A stretch of DNA of 64,000 nucleotides from Botryosphaeria dothidea (Eukaryota > Ascomycota > Dothideomycetes > Botryosphaeriales > Botryosphaeriaceae), in NCBI GenBank assembly GCA_011503125.2, contig WWBZ02000016.1, positions 2,108,001 through 2,172,000 on the forward strand, read 5' to 3'. Every line of letters starts with the position of its first letter. Position 1 is the first letter of the stretch. The notes under the pieces were generated by a model. The model had not been told where the DNA came from. It saw only the letters and a list, made by a program, of their open reading frames with translations, and did no database searches. This document shows, piece by piece, positions 23,581 through 36,392 of this stretch. A program made the translations under genes and the position numbers.

Positions 23581-24228
23581 TGCTGGTGCTATACTTGTCT
23601 GGTTTCGGGTTTTCCTTTTCTCTTTCCTTTGTCTTTACTCGCTGGAGATTTCCGCATCGCATTCATTTGTTTACACAATTCTCAAAAAAATTCCTTGAAA
23701 GGGCCTGTCATCCATGTGTATCTATCTGTAATAGCTCTCATCTCGAAGGGTCCATGCCTCCGTCAAGTCATGCAATCACAAAGCTGGAGTATCTCGTCCG
23801 AGATTCTCCACTTAAACAGTGGGTCAATAAAGCCGCCCGCACGCGCCAACATAACACTGCAGGCAGAAGGGTGCCTTCCTCGAGAGTATGCTTCGCTGAG
23901 AATTAGGCGCGCACTGTGGCGTCTCGCAGCTACCCGGAGAGCAGACGGGCACCTTTACGGTCATGGAGAGTTGAGCCATCCGTACGGCTGGCGTCATTGG
24001 TGGCTATGCAGCTGCACAGGCTTGCTGCGGGTGTAAGGGCCAGGTATACATGACGGCAGGGCCGGTTGCTATGACCAACGGCAGTGACGCAGCATTTTTT
24101 ATTTGATGCATGGTGGTCGACAAGCGTGCAGCCAAATGCAACCAGGCGTCATGGGGGGCGGACGAGTGAGATACAGACGTGAGTAGAGATTCCCAGGGGA
24201 CGGGAAGCCAATTTCATGGAAGCGGGAG

Positions 24229-24380
24229 CACAGGGGGTTGTGACCTTGTGGGGAGTCGAAGCATTCGTCCGGACCCAAGTGTATTGCACTATTGTGGACA
24301 AAGCCACCCGGATGAATGCTTCGACTCCCCACGACAGGCGCCCTGATCCGGCCTTCTGTCGGCTGCAGCACTCTTCTGTA
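24229..24380. mobile_element. MITE-like element
   Basis: The inner pair is clear: gtggggagtcgaagcattcg at about 24248, and gatgaatgcttcgactcccc with a following cac ending at about 24342. The right outer arm (gtcggctgcagcactcttct then GTA) ends at 24380; the left outer arm is degenerate. Confidence 0.75.
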
Positions 24381-26241
24381 GAATGCAGCCATCTGAGATT
24401 CCATTGGACGGCAAACGAGGCTGGAGCAGACGGCATTGGTGCCGCGATGCTAGCAGCGATCGCTGGAACGGGTAGGTTCATCTCCGTTGCTCAGCGGGTG
24501 AAGTGTCCATGCACCAGTGTCGATCCCTTCCGCGGGCTGGCCGTACAGTACAACTCGCGCGGCGTCGTGGGAACTGGTGGATTGGAGGAGTGGGTAAATA
24601 AATAAATACGGACCATGAGAGTGCGGCGTCGGGTGTGCGACGTGGGCGCAGCGGCACTGCGCCTTTTCCACCGCCGGGTGGCACCACCAACTCAACGTCA
24701 CCTCACAACGCTCTCCGACTCTGATCTGGATCTGCGTTGTGACAGCTGGGCGTGCGCGAGCCGTCCCAGGCGCATCATCACATCTTCCCGTCTGCAAGAC
24801 ATCGGCTCCAGCCAGCCGTCAGCCCCGGCGTCTACAGCGCTGCGCTGCCTTGCACGGCTATTTTGATTGCGCGCTTGACCTTCACTTCCGCTTCCCCGCT
24901 CCATTCCTCCGCTAATGGCTACCCTTCTGCCCGATCCGGACCCGCCTGTTCCAAGAAACCCCCCAGCCGGCCCGAAAAGGCAATCGCGGACCACCAAGCT
25001 CGTCACTTCCCCACAGCCCAAGACGCCGGAGTCTCTTCCGCGGGGGCCAGACGGGTGCCCGGCCGGCCCCATCTCCTCCTGAGGCAGCGACCCGTCTTGT
25101 TCGAGGCACACTGACCGAACAACCCGTCAGTGTTCTGGCAGCTCCACCCTCGCGGGGAGATCGTCAGAGCGCCGCTGTCAATACTGCCTCGCGCATCGTG
25201 CCTATCTGCCGCCGTGTGCCTGGCCACGCTCGTTACGAGGTGGCTCCACTCTTCCGTCACTACAAGGCTACTGCGCGGCCCGAACCTACTCCAAGCGCCT
25301 CTTAGCCGCACCTTAACCGGGATAGCGTGCCTTTGTTTTGATTCCTTCGCCTCTGAGACTTCTTCTACCGTGGGTTAGCGCCGGCCCTGTTGGCGTCCGT
25401 CACTACCCAATCATCCATCTTCTCCTGAGCGCTGCGGCTCGTACTGTAGTTCTATCAAGTAGAATGACGAGCATCCTCTAGCCCTGAATATGCGAAGCAC
25501 TGAGAAGCCAATGGCGGCTGCTCACTGCAAGCTTGACACACTTCCCGCTAGATGCCTAAACCAACCCAGATACCGTATGTATCTCCGTAGACCTTCGAAC
25601 CTACAAGGCATTGTCTGCGCTAGAACCCTGCAGAATCTCGATTGCTTGCATGTTCCTGAGTCGGGAGCAGACATCGTGAGGCTACTGTGGGTCCATCAGA
25701 AACCGATCTACCCGCCGCTCCAGCTGGCTGTGGAAAAGTCCTTGAAAGCATCCCACCCACTCGTCCTCGTGATTTGCAAAGTGCAGTTCAGCTATACAGG
25801 CTTTTGCCATGTCCATGCATTTACCCTGATAGTGGCGTCCATCTAAATCATCGAGCTGGCAGCCCACCACAAGAGATGGAAGCGTTGGTGACCCATCTAG
25901 TCTACGCTATGCCTGCAAGATGATGGTAGTGGAGCAGAGTTTTGCTGATCATCATCCCCCTATTTTGCGCCGCATTTCAGCCATCTGCGGGCAGAAAACG
26001 GTAGCTTGAGCAATCAGCCAGCGGCAAGCTAGAGTATCCCGTGTTAGCCAACTATCCTTGCAACTCCTAGCCATCCAGACGGCGGCAATACGACTACGCC
26101 GACGGCCATGCTGTGCAGCAGGAACGCCAGCTAGGAGCTTGCAAGGGCATGAGCAAGGAAGAAGCAAAATGGAGGCCTTGATCGGGACAATGAATACGAA
26201 ATCCCCCTCCGAGAAGCGCGCGCACGAAGTCGTCCAACAAG

Positions 26242-26249
26242 TATATAAA
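26242..26249 (+). promoter_or_regulatory. TATA box of the hydrophobin gene
   Basis: TATATAAA lies 128 bp upstream of the ATG at 26377 and is followed by a CT-rich, ATG-free leader. The spacing fits a fungal core promoter for a highly expressed secreted protein. Confidence 0.7.
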
Positions 26250-26376
26250 CCCCTTCATTTTCTCATTTTGAGAATCATCATCAGCACCATCTTCACTCCA
26301 CTAGAGCAGACTTTCCAAACCTCCATCTCTCGTTCTCTCCGTCACTCTTCTTTCCCAAAGACCAATACCAGTCAAA

Positions 26377-26886
26377 ATGAAGGCCTCCACTATCTGCTCT
26401 GTCATCGTCACCATGGCTGTCGCCGCCAGCGCCGTCCCGACAGCCAACAATGAGGTCGAGGCTCGCACTGACAAGACTATGGGTGGCGCTTCCCAGACCT
26501 GCTCTGCCAACCAGGTTGTCTCTTGCTGCAACAACTCCAACAAGCAGAACAGCGCTGGCTTGATCTCCGCCATCCTGGGCCCCATCCTCGGCAATGGATG
26601 CACCGGCGTCGGTGTCCCTGTCTGTAAGTGGCCCGTATGTCCATTATAGCCAGTGATTCCGTTGGAAGCTGACGATAAACTCTCATCAGTGAACATCCTG
26701 TCCGGCAAGCCCGCCAGCCAGGTTTGCGGCAACCAGAACTCGGTCAAGTGCTGCAAGGGTAACAAGAACACTGTAAGCCACATCCGCTCTGTTGAATGGC
26801 TTCTTGAGAATTGGACAGCTGATTTGCCTGCGCTCTAGGGTGTGCTCGTTGTCGACCTCGGCCTTCAGTGCTCCGATATCCTCTAA
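26377..26886 (+). CDS. Class I hydrophobin
   Basis: A small secreted amphipathic protein that self-assembles at hyphal or spore surfaces. Three exons (26377-26623, 26690-26772, 26839-26886) encode 125 residues. A signal peptide is evident (MKASTICSVIVTMAVAASAV). The mature part has the eight-cysteine pattern C-x7-CC-x23-C-x19-C-x7-CC-x16-C-x4. The long third-to-fourth and fourth-to-fifth spacings fit class I better than class II. Both introns are 66 nt GT-AG; the second precedes a 15-codon last exon (GVLVVDLGLQCSDIL). The gene stands alone between intergenic stretches, with a canonical TATA box upstream. Confidence 0.93.
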
Positions 26887-27871
26887 GCGCATCCCAGCAA
26901 CCGAGGACCGGCGTGGCCTGACGAAAAGTGAAGGACATGGAGATGTGACAACATGTGCATAGTATTGCGGTGTTGCGACAGTCTTTACCGATAGTAACAG
27001 CGCGAGTGCAGTGGTTTTTAATTCTTTGCCCGCACGCATGGCTCGAGCGATGGCGCATCAGCTACGGATAACACTATATCGGGATTTCTAGTTTCTCTCT
27101 CAATGCATCCACTGTTTCTTGAGCTGTATCAATACTTACAGTGCTTCTCTGGATCGGCCCATGCGGGCCAGCGTCGAAAGCAAGTGTTTTTCTCATCCAC
27201 ACGGTAGCCCTTAACTATAGAAACCGGCATTGCACCAATTTCTCCAGTCGAGTTCGCATAAGCCGAACCCAAGAAGCACTTTATCGCCGTATGCAGATTT
27301 TTAGCGACAACCCACTGGATAATCTATTCCAGAGAAAAGAAAATAATGTGCTTGCTCTGGAAACCTCTCCTGCCCGCAGCTTCGAGTGATCGAAAAATCT
27401 TGCCTTTATTTCATTCAGTGAACACATGTAGCCAGACGAAAGCGATGTGTTCCTTTTTTCCTGTTGTAGGTGCGCGTTCTATCTTGACAAAGGGGGAAAA
27501 CATATGTAAAAAAAAAGAAAGAGAAATGAAAAAAAGGGCACCGCGGATCTTTCACGCGGAAATTCTTTGGGTATCAGAAACAGAGCATTTGCAGCGGACC
27601 GCCTCCAAACAATCCTGTGTACCTGCCAGCCAAATTTGCAGCAAAACAGTCAAAAAGCAGAAAATGGCCCTTGTTATACATCAATCCATCCAACAACTTG
27701 ACTTTGTGTGAGAGAAACCAACCATTATATCTCGACGCCGGCATTTCAGTCTCATATGTAGCACACTGACAATAAAAGAGAGTTTTGAAAGAGATGTTCG
27801 TCCTCGGAATTTGGCTAGAGAAAAGAGAGATTCGTGATTTTCGGGTGGGTTTGGTCATGGTCGAGAAGATA
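26887..27871. other. Convergent intergenic region hydrophobin / kinesin-3
   Basis: About 1 kb, T- and A-rich with short poly-A runs (about 27509, 27530), as expected for two 3' UTRs. No gene, tRNA or repeat element is recognised. Confidence 0.5.
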
Positions 27872-30800
27872 TCAAGCGCTGTTGTCATCCTCTGCGGGTG
27901 TCCCGCTCCCGCTACTGAAGTAACTTTGATCAATCTTGAGGATCCACTCGATCTTCTCGCGCTCGCTTTTTGCTGCAAAAAGGAACGTGTTTTGTGGCGC
28001 GAACACGGCGAATACGTTCATGTTATGCCGCTGCAACAACCCGGCAAGCTGCGGCTGATGATCGATCCTTGAGTTTGACAAGTTGATTGCATTCAGCTCG
28101 TCCCCTTCGGGCAGCGTATAGATGTGCAGATACGGCCGACGCAGCTCCACGAACCTTCTTACCCACCGCGTGTTGGTGTCGTCCGGAGTCATCAGGTAAC
28201 CGCTCTTGAGCATGGTCGGGTTCTTCGGCACATAGCGTACCTCTGAGATTAGCGTAGGCTTAGTCTCACCGTTTGGCGGCGTAGCAAAGGCAGCCCCGCG
28301 CTCTGGCGGCTCGAGGTTCTCCTTGGTTAGAATGATCTCGCCGATGTCTTTCTTAGTCTGCCAGAGAGCGAGAACCTTGTTCAGGAGCTCTTTTTGGCGC
28401 TCGTCGAGCTCGCCTTCACTTTCAAGGTAAGTATCACCGTTGGCAGTGAGTGCGCGCTGGCTGAGTATGCTTCGAGCTGTCTCGATTTCGGCAATTCGCC
28501 TCCGGCGTTTTCGTGTGGCGAGGAAATCTTTGACCAATGAGACACCACGCGGAGTCCATCCAATGAGCATTTCTTCTCCTTTGACATAATCGTGTTGAGT
28601 GCTCATCCTCCACAGGTCGACAGCTCTCTTGGCGGAGACGGGTCTGATCGCCACAGAAAACATGCCGACGGTGGAGTGAACAATGCGTTGGGCGCTGAAC
28701 ATTGCGCTAAACATCGAAGTGGGCCGGATATAGGCGCGTGAACGGATCTGAACGGATAGGTCAAGGGAGAACGTCATTGGCTTCGTCAACTTAGCACATG
28801 CCACGTCCCATATAAGGGAAACCTGCACCCTGTAACGATCCGCCGTCGTACGATCAAGGAGAAGAGATCCATGCATACTGGAGTCCCAAAGTCCGATGAA
28901 AGTCACGTTGCTAGTACCATCGGCATTGTCTTTGACAGTCGGCTTGGCCAAGAGCTTCATCGGCACTTGGGGCTGTGGCGAATCCGTCCCTGCGGTGCGG
29001 CCGCTTGCGTCCAACAGCTTGACGTGCCCGACACGGATCGAAGAGATATCTTGCCACTGGAGCATCTGACCAGAGCTGTGTGTGAGGTCCACGACGAATC
29101 GACGCTGAATGCCCTGATGAAGTTGGAAAGCCCCTTGGTCGAGGGGACTAGTCTGTACAACATCAACGGGCCGATAGTTACCATCTTCCGCCATTTCCTG
29201 AATCTGCACCCTGGCAAAGATGTCGTGGCGCTCTTCAGCGTAGAACTCTGATTCAGGCAGTCGGGAGTTGATGCGCTTAGCCTTGGGTCTGGGAGCAGAG
29301 TCGCGCATGTCGTCCCAGCTGAGTAGTTTGTCCAGGTGCATCGAGGTGATTTTCGCGAAGATGGAGATACGAAGTGACGCCGTTCGGGGGCTGTTGAGAG
29401 GCAGGCCCATGCTGTGCACACTTTCGAATTTGATCGGCCCTTCATTGAAGCCGCTGATCATCTGAGTCGTGGTCGCGCCCCCTTCATCGGATATGCCTGG
29501 GAAGAATAACTGGGCGTGCACGTCGGTCCCTTCCCGCTCAGGAAACCCTATCATCTGGTGCATGACAACGTTGAACTTGAGTGTCGACGATGAAGCTTCA
29601 GCGAATGAAGGTTCCAGGGAGAGACGCAAGATGCCGACGACACCTTCAGTATAAGTCGAGGTCACGTCGATCGAAAAGTCCTGGACGCGAGATTCGAAAA
29701 CTGCAGCAAGAGGCACGTCCGCATCACCGATTCGGGAATACTCCGGTGAGCATGGCTCTGTGAAGGGATTTTCGAGACGGAAATGCTGCATGTACTCTGG
29801 CTTGTTCAGATACTGGTGCATTTGGCGCATTGCTCTCACGCGTCGCCGAAGCTTTTGCAAGGACCAAAGGTGGATGACATGATCCTTGAAGTCAATGACT
29901 CTAACGCCAATGCATGGCTTGGGCGTAGCCTCGAGATCTTCGTCATCCTCTCCCGGAACGCCATTGAGCACCAGGTCATAGGAAGAGGCGAACGTGTGGC
30001 CAACATCGACGACACAGAATTGGAAAACGACATGCTTGTCCATTTGCTGGCTCATGACTTGTGCCTCCTTGAGCAATGCAGCATTCTGTAGTAATGTTTC
30101 GGCCATGGCAACGTATCGGCGCTGCCGCCAGTGGGCAAAAACTTGTTTGGCTTGTTCTGCCTCCTCCTTTGACAGGAAGATGAAGGCATTTCTCCCCTCT
30201 GAAGTGGGCGATGAGAACTCTTGCAATTGCCTTTCGAAGCTCTCTTTTTGTCGCTGTAGTTCCTGCTGCATCTCCTGCTTGACCGCACGAAGTTGCTCTT
30301 CCATCTTGACCTTCTGGACGCGTATGTCTTCAATCTCAACAGCCGATTCCTCTGCATCCTTGAGTTTGTCTTGATACTCGCCTCTCTGCTTATCGAGCTG
30401 ACTCTGCATGTCTTCACGAGCAGCCTTGAGACGTTCATCTTCCTCGCCGAGTTGCGGCGTGCCAGGAATGGTCAACGCAGTGTCCAAGGAAAAGTTGTCA
30501 ACGGTGCTGGTTGAAGCGTATTTCTCTCTGATGGGGAAAGACCCATCGGATTCCGCATCCTCATCCCTCTCAAAGAATTTGCTCTCCGGTCTCGCTTTCC
30601 TGACCGCACGCACGCGCTGCAGATCATCGAAGAGGACGTCCAGCTCATCGTCAGTCAAGTTGGAAATTTTTTGGTCAGGTCCGAGGATCGCAGTCACTGC
30701 TTCGCGGCGGGCGAAAGACCAGTCGGTGTCCCGGCTACTTTTGAACGGGACAGGGGAGCCTCCTCGGGGGCTTGGATCTTCGGACTGCCCTTGGCTTGCA

Positions 30801-32751
30801 GAACTCCAAGTTCGAGAGTGTGCAGGCCGTGAAGGTGTTCCCACAGGAGAGGTCACCTGGCTTGCAGTGACAGAATGACGCAGAAGACTGCCTTGTTCGG
30901 CCCTTTCGGCCCGGGCCTCTTCGGGGTGGTTGAAACGAAAGATGTGGAAGTCTCCTAAAATGATACGGTAGCCACTCCGAAGCCGTTTGGGTTCCTCGAT
31001 TCGGATGCCATTGACCATGACTCCTGCGTTAGGCTTGGGCACCACAGTCACTACATTATCCACATTCTCGAACGTACAATGTTCGGAGAGGATCTTGGAT
31101 CCGTTGAGGCGGACTTCGGCGTTGTTCTGAGATTCGACGTTCCCAACCATTGTTGTGCCGGGCTTCAGATTGTAAACCAAACATTCGGCTAGCAGCGGAT
31201 CGTCGCTCAGGTTCACCAAATGGGGCATTTTCTTAGGCGTGTGGAGACCGACGAAACCCTTTTCAATGCTGATACCCAGTTCCTCGAGCTTGGCCTCACG
31301 TTCCTTGTGAATCTCCTCCGTTTTCTGCAACTTTTCCTCCCATGTCTGATTGAGATCTTTATACAGCTTTTCGGACTGACTGAGTTGCTCGGCGATCTCG
31401 GCCTTCGAAACCTTCTTGACTGTCCCGTCCGAAGACGTGATGGAGACGATTTGCTTCTCCAGCGGAGTATCTGGTGCGTACTGTTCTTCTGCAGGGACGC
31501 CTGCGCCCCCACCACCACCGCCTCCTCCACCCAGTTTCGAGCGCAGCTGAGCCAGCTCTTCCTTGAGCTCCCGAATCATGCGAGCATTTGGATCCTCGTT
31601 GACAACGGCGTGGTTCTTGATGCGCTTTGCGGAATCGGCATATCGGAGGGTGGAAAGAGTCTCGTCGAAGTTGATGTCCGCCGGAGAAATTGCCGCAATC
31701 ATGGCTGTCATACTGTTTCCACCAAGAGAATCCTTTAGAAGCCACGTAAGGACGGAATCTCGGTACGGGACCATGGAAGCGGCCTTTTTCTTGGATTTAC
31801 CGGAGGACAAGTCTGCCAGAGCGGCAATGACACGGCCGAGGGTCGAGAGTGATCTGTTGATCTCAGCACCCTCTTTCAGACGCGCACCAGTAGCTCCCGT
31901 GGACGTAGCACGTTCCGAACCTGCCAAGTCGACCAAACTGATCTTGGCGACCTTTTCAGTGTCCATGTTTGTTTCGGAATCGTGACGCTTCTGGGTCAGA
32001 GTCAAGGTAAAGACGGCGTGTGATCGAGACGATGTTTCGTTCATGTTAGTGGCAGCGACAGTTCTGGCCTTGTTACCCTCATCCATCAAGTTCTCGATTT
32101 CCTGGAATGAGCGGACGACAAGTTTGGCCAGGTCTTCGACATAGGGACCGGTAGAAGGATGCTCGCGGACTTTGAGATTGCCCTTGTTGGCCGGGTTGAG
32201 CAGGTCGCGCACGCGCTCGTTATAGATCTCGAGATACGAGACCTCGACGGTGCAGCTGAGCGACGAGTCCTTCTGCATTTCCTCGATGCGCTCGAACATG
32301 CCTTTGCAAATACGTGGGATGACGCCGTATTCTTCGCCGTATCCCATCATCGAGTACGACTTTCCCGAACCGGTCTGACCGTAGGCGAAAATACAGTTGT
32401 TGAATCCCTGGAATGCGTTGTCCAGCAGCGGACTACCAAGATCGGCGAACAGGTGGTCCTGGCCTGCATAGTTGGGATCGCTCTTGTCGAAAGACCAGTA
32501 GCTCTTGTCGAATTTGAATGACTTGGGGCCTTCGATGGCGCCCTTGTTGCCCTTGGCTTTGGCGTCATGACCTTTGGGGGGCGTCAGGACGGTCTGGTTG
32601 CCAGACATCTGCACGATGCATTGTGCATTGCGGTCCTTCTCTGGCGGGGCGTCAGCATGCTCTCTGGGCTCGCGCTGGGGACGGGCGCACCTCTGCTGTT
32701 GAAGGGCCGGCAGCGCACCACGACCTTGATGTTCCCTCCGCCGGACGCCAT
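27872..32751 (-). CDS. Kinesin-3 motor (KIF1/Unc104 family, fungal UncA type)
   Basis: Microtubule plus-end motor that carries vesicles and endosomes. Exon 1 is 32751-32691 and exon 2 is 32640-27872, with a 50-nt intron giving RPFNSR|EKDRNAQ; 1,609 residues. Motor domain (about 1-360): Walker A GQTGSGKSYSMMG, switch I SSRSHAVF, switch II LVDLAGSE. Next come a neck region with a Gly run, an FHA domain (about 525-600: VGNVESQNNAEVRLNGSK, HCTFEN), coiled coils, the KIF1B/DUF3694-type central region and a C-terminal PH domain (about 1505-1600: SGYLMTPDDTNTRWVRRFVE...IEWILKIDQSYF). The start codon has CCATGG context and gives the typical IKVVVRCRPFN strand. Domain order is diagnostic for kinesin-3; the UncA name is inferred from fungal orthology. 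Confidence 0.95.
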
Positions 32752-33162
32752 GGTGTGTTGGGGGTCGCCGTCAGCGCGGCGGGGCGGCGCGTGGGTGCAG
32801 GTGTGCTCGTGTGTTCAGTCGGGGGGTGCGATGCGTGGCTATGGAGGCTTCATCGAGGGCGGCGGGGGGAGCGGACGCGACGCGTGAACGGGGGGCTTGG
32901 GTGGGCGGTCTGGGGCGTCGGGATGTTGACAAGTTATTATACAGGCCCTGGCTCGCTCCCGCTGCTGCAGGGAAGCTCGATCCATGCGTGCGTGCTCGTC
33001 CCGGCCGCCGACGCTTGGCCCTGTTCGCGGCCCAAAATAATTTCCACCCTCTGACGCCCACGCCTCGACGCCCGCACATCCCCCAGACCGCGCCGACTCG
33101 CTCATTTCGCTGCGCTCCGGCTATGCCCACTGCTCCCGCTGCATCGCCCCCGCCCCGCGCCC
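32752..33162. promoter_or_regulatory. Divergent promoter kinesin-3 / TRM5
   Basis: About 410 bp between divergent starts, GC-rich. An ACGCGT (MluI cell-cycle-box-like) hexamer lies at about 32879-32884. A uORF ATG for TRM5 lies at 33123. Promoter role is inferred from position. Confidence 0.5.
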
Positions 33163-33170
33163 ATGTCTGA
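33123..33170 (+). promoter_or_regulatory. uORF overlapping the TRM5 start codon
   Basis: ATG at 33123 opens a 15-codon frame that ends TGA at 33168-33170, five bases beyond the first TRM5 ATG (33163) and before the second (33178). If the transcript start is upstream, this could reduce use of the first ATG or favour the second. Confidence 0.5.
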
Positions 33171-34744
33171 AGACGCCATGTTCCGCCCCCCCGTCAACCG
33201 GGCTATGCGCGTGCTCGACCGTTCCTTCTTCCAGAAAACCTTCCCCATCTCCGCTGCCCGCGTCGCCAACAACAAGGACATTTCGCTCGTGCGGAAGGCC
33301 CTGGAGAAGAGCAAGGATGTGCTGGCCGCCCGGCGCCTGCAGTCCGTCCAGCCCGACCCGCTACCTGAGCTGGCTGCCAAGGGCCGGAAGTGCGTGCTCC
33401 TCAGGCCTGACATAAAGCCCGATGGTAGGTCGCTGCATGCCCATGGCCACGCGGAGCGCACGCTGACGGGAGCAGACAGACCCGTCGACCTGGTCCTCCA
33501 CGCTGGCTGAGCTCCATAGCAAAGAAACTGCCAGCATTGTGCCTTACCACTTGCACCTTGACTACGACTACTGGACATATGGTGCGTGGCGGAATGGCCA
33601 GCTGACTGGGCACTGTGCTGATGGTTACTAGACGACATCATGTCCGCCGTGGTTCCTGAAGATAACCAAGAAGACGCATATCCCAAGCGCTTTTCACAGG
33701 TTGGGCACATTCTCCATCTGAACCTGCGGGATTCCCACCAGCCTTACAAGCAGCTCATTGCCGAAGTGCTGAAGGACAAGTCGCACAACATCGAGACTGT
33801 CATTAGCAAGATCGACAATGTGGGTGACGAGAGCGAGTTCCGTACCTTCTCTTACGAGGTGCTCATTGGATCGCCGGATCTCAACGTGGAACTGAACGAG
33901 GAAGGCTGCGCCTTCAGGTTCGACTACTCCAAAGTCTACTGGAACAGCAGGCTGCAGGCAGAGCATCGGCGTATGGTCCAGGCATTCAAGGAAGGAGAGG
34001 CCGTCTGCGATGTCATGGCTGGCGTCGGACCGTTCGCAGTACCCGCGGGCAAGAAACGCATCTTCACTTGGGCGAATGATTTGAACCCGGACAGTTACGC
34101 ATGCATGGCTGATGCAATCAAAAGGAACAAGGTAAGATCGGCCCAAATACCCCCGGGCGCCCAACAACGCTCACTCGCCATAGGTCGATCGATTTGTTCG
34201 TGCGTTCAACGCCGACGGCCATGCTTTCATACGTGATGCCACCGCCGATCTCTTCAGATCGTCACATAGCGTTACTGTGAAGGCGGCAGCGGGTGGCTCG
34301 CGCCGCAAGGTTGATGGGGAAAAGCCACCGGCCGCCGTGGATCCCAAGTCGCTCGAACGGGTACTCACCCAGCCCCGCATCTTCTCCCACTACGTCATGA
34401 ACCTACCTGCCAACGCCATTGATTTTCTGCCTTCTTTTATTGGACTCTTTGCTCGTCCGCCAGTCAGCGAGGCTTTGGGAGTTGCAGATCCATCTACTCT
34501 CTTCACTCCTCACACTGATGTTCAGTTGCCGATGGTGCATGTCTATTGCTTTGGCACCAAGAGCGACGACAACGTAGAGCAGGAGATTGACATCTGCCAG
34601 CGGATATCTGAGAAGTTAGACTTCAAGATCACCCGTGAGATGCTAGAAGGGGAGATTTATGACGTGCGCGACGTAGCACCGAACAAGAGGATGTTTTGCG
34701 CAAGCTTCCGCCTTCCAGCGGAGGTGGCTTTCCGCAAGCCTTGA
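33163..34744 (+). CDS. TRM5: tRNA (guanine-37-N1)-methyltransferase Trm5
   Basis: Makes m1G37 in tRNAs to prevent frameshifting; family members act in cytosol or nucleus and mitochondria. Four exons (33163-33424, 33480-33581, 33632-34131, 34184-34744) encode 474 residues. The catalytic SAM site is DVMAGVGPFAVPAGKK, followed by the acceptor loop WANDLNPDSY and the conserved NLPANAIDFLPSF. The N-terminal Trm5 domain includes HLHLDYDYW. A second ATG 15 nt downstream (MFRPPVNRAM) is an alternative start. A uORF at 33123-33170 overlaps the first ATG in another frame. The introns are 50-55 nt, all GT-AG. Confidence 0.95.
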
Positions 34745-35527
34745 TAAACGGCGATACTCAATTCTGTTGATGTGGATTGTTTGAGCATTACTGGGGGTGA
34801 GCCAGCGGGGCGTTTTGGATCAAGATGTGATAAATCACCTCAAGCAGGATAGACAAAATGATAGGCAATTGGGAATCACAGCATCTTCACTCAATACCAA
34901 ACAACAGTGGCCAAGTCAACCACTCACTATGCTACAATGAGAATCTGCTAAGTTGACATCATCCGTGTGTGATCCTTCGCTGGAAGTAGAAGATGGAGAG
35001 CTGGGCGCTCTGAATAAATAAGGAGACATGGGAGTCGAAGCACTTATCCGGGCGCAAATGTTCTACTTTTCTAGCTATAAAACTGCCCGGATGAATGCTC
35101 CCACTTCCTACGAAGTTATACTTTTTAGAGGCCATTGCCGCTAACCACCGGTTGCGATCCCCACCTCCTTGTTACGCTAGAACTCGCCCATTTGTTTCCT
35201 TGTCTTGCTTTGTTTCTGCTGCAGACATGGTCCGCAAGACGAATTCTTGTATGCCAACAAGGGTCACAAAAGCCTCATCAGCGGGGGTTCAAAGCCGAAG
35301 AAAGATCTGAAGGAGCATCTGAAGAGAAGTACCGTGGAAGAATGTGGGACAGCAGTGAAGTGATTATTTCGGTTCGTGACGTAATGGGACTAGTGGTTGG
35401 TCCGAGCTCAGCTTCGCTGCCCCACCACACGACGATGTGCCCCGCGCCCCGCTGGGTCACCAGCACCGCAACTACACCAATCCTCCTCGACACCTCTGCC
35501 GGATACTTCTCTAGGCAGTACTCAATC
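34745..35527. other. Intergenic TRM5 / TMA22 with one MITE-like copy
   Basis: About 780 bp. The TRM5 3' flank comes first, the element 35029-35174 in the middle, then the TMA22 promoter and leader. No other gene. Confidence 0.5.
35029..35174. mobile_element. MITE-like element
   Basis: The inner arms are atgggagtcgaagcacttat and gcccggatgaatgctcccac around an AT-rich centre (ttctagctataaaac). The right outer arm (taaccaccggttgcgatccc ... ccttGTTA) ends at 35174. The left outer arm is not seen. It begins 285 bp after the TRM5 stop. Confidence 0.7.
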
Positions 35528-36392
35528 ATGGCCGACTCCGACGCAACACCGCTGGCTGAGCCGAAACAAGTCGTTTACTGCGGCGGTCTGTCTCTCCGAT
35601 CGACATCCCCGCCCCGCTGCGAAAACATACAAGATGACTGACGAATGACGCTTGCGCAGTGTGCACCCTCCCCCCAGAAGTAGGTAGGAACCACATAGGG
35701 GATGCTTCTGTATGAAAGCAGACATCGATCGAGCTAACCGGGCCACGGTGGCGAGCAGTACTGTGAATTCGGCGGCACCACCAAGAAGTGCGAAGAATGG
35801 CTCAAAGCGCATCACCCGGACATGCACGAGCGTCTCTACTCCGCAGGTACCTTTGATCCCGCTCCCATGCGACTGAAACGTCCCCTACGCAACTCATGAA
35901 CGCGCTTGTCCTACTCCCACACACCATCTTACACTTGCACACGACACATGAAGTCGAAACTAACATTCACTCGCGCGAACAGACGCAATAGAAGCCAACC
36001 TCTCCTCCCTCTCCATCGAAGCCCAAAAACGTGCCGAAAAAGATGCCAAGAAGAAGGCTGCGAAGGCCGAGTCTGCTGCCGCGAAAGAAGCCGAGATGAA
36101 GGCGCACTCCAAGGTTACAATCAAACGGATCGAGCGCAACAAGCGCAAGTACGTGACGGCCATCGTCGGGCTCGAGGCGTTCGGTCTCGATCTCAAGAAG
36201 GTGGCCAAGGACCTAGGCAAGAAATTTGCCACCGGCGCCTCTGTCACCAAGCTGCCCGCCGGCGGCGAAGAGATCACGCTGCAGGGTGATCTCAGCGACG
36301 ATGTGTTCGACTTCATCGTGGAGAAATATGATGAAGTTCCCGAGGACAACGTGGAGTGTGTTGAGGATAAGAAGAAAAAGTCTGATAGCTGA
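35528..36392 (+). CDS. TMA22: Translation machinery-associated protein 22 (DENR/Tma22)
   Basis: SUI1-domain protein that works with Tma20/MCT-1 in recycling 40S subunits and re-initiation. Four exons (35528-35585, 35660-35679, 35759-35846, 35983-36392) encode 191 residues; exon 2 is only 20 nt. The N-terminal zinc-binding region reads YCGVCTLPPEYCEFGG then KKCEEWL, with four cysteines as in the family. A Lys/Ala-rich linker leads to the SUI1 domain (VTIKRIERNKRKYVTAIVGL...LGKKFATGASV...DVFDFI). Splices were chosen to restore this exact conserved order; the acceptor at 35982 follows a 136-nt intron. Confidence 0.95.

Larger units (their letters stand above)
23329..26376. other. 3-kb intergenic region before the hydrophobin
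   Basis: No supported gene: ORFs are short, overlap on both strands and show no family resemblance. Contents are two MITE-like elements (23446-23580, 24229-24380) and the hydrophobin promoter at the right end. Between about 24600 and 26150 I see nothing recognisable. Confidence 0.5.
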
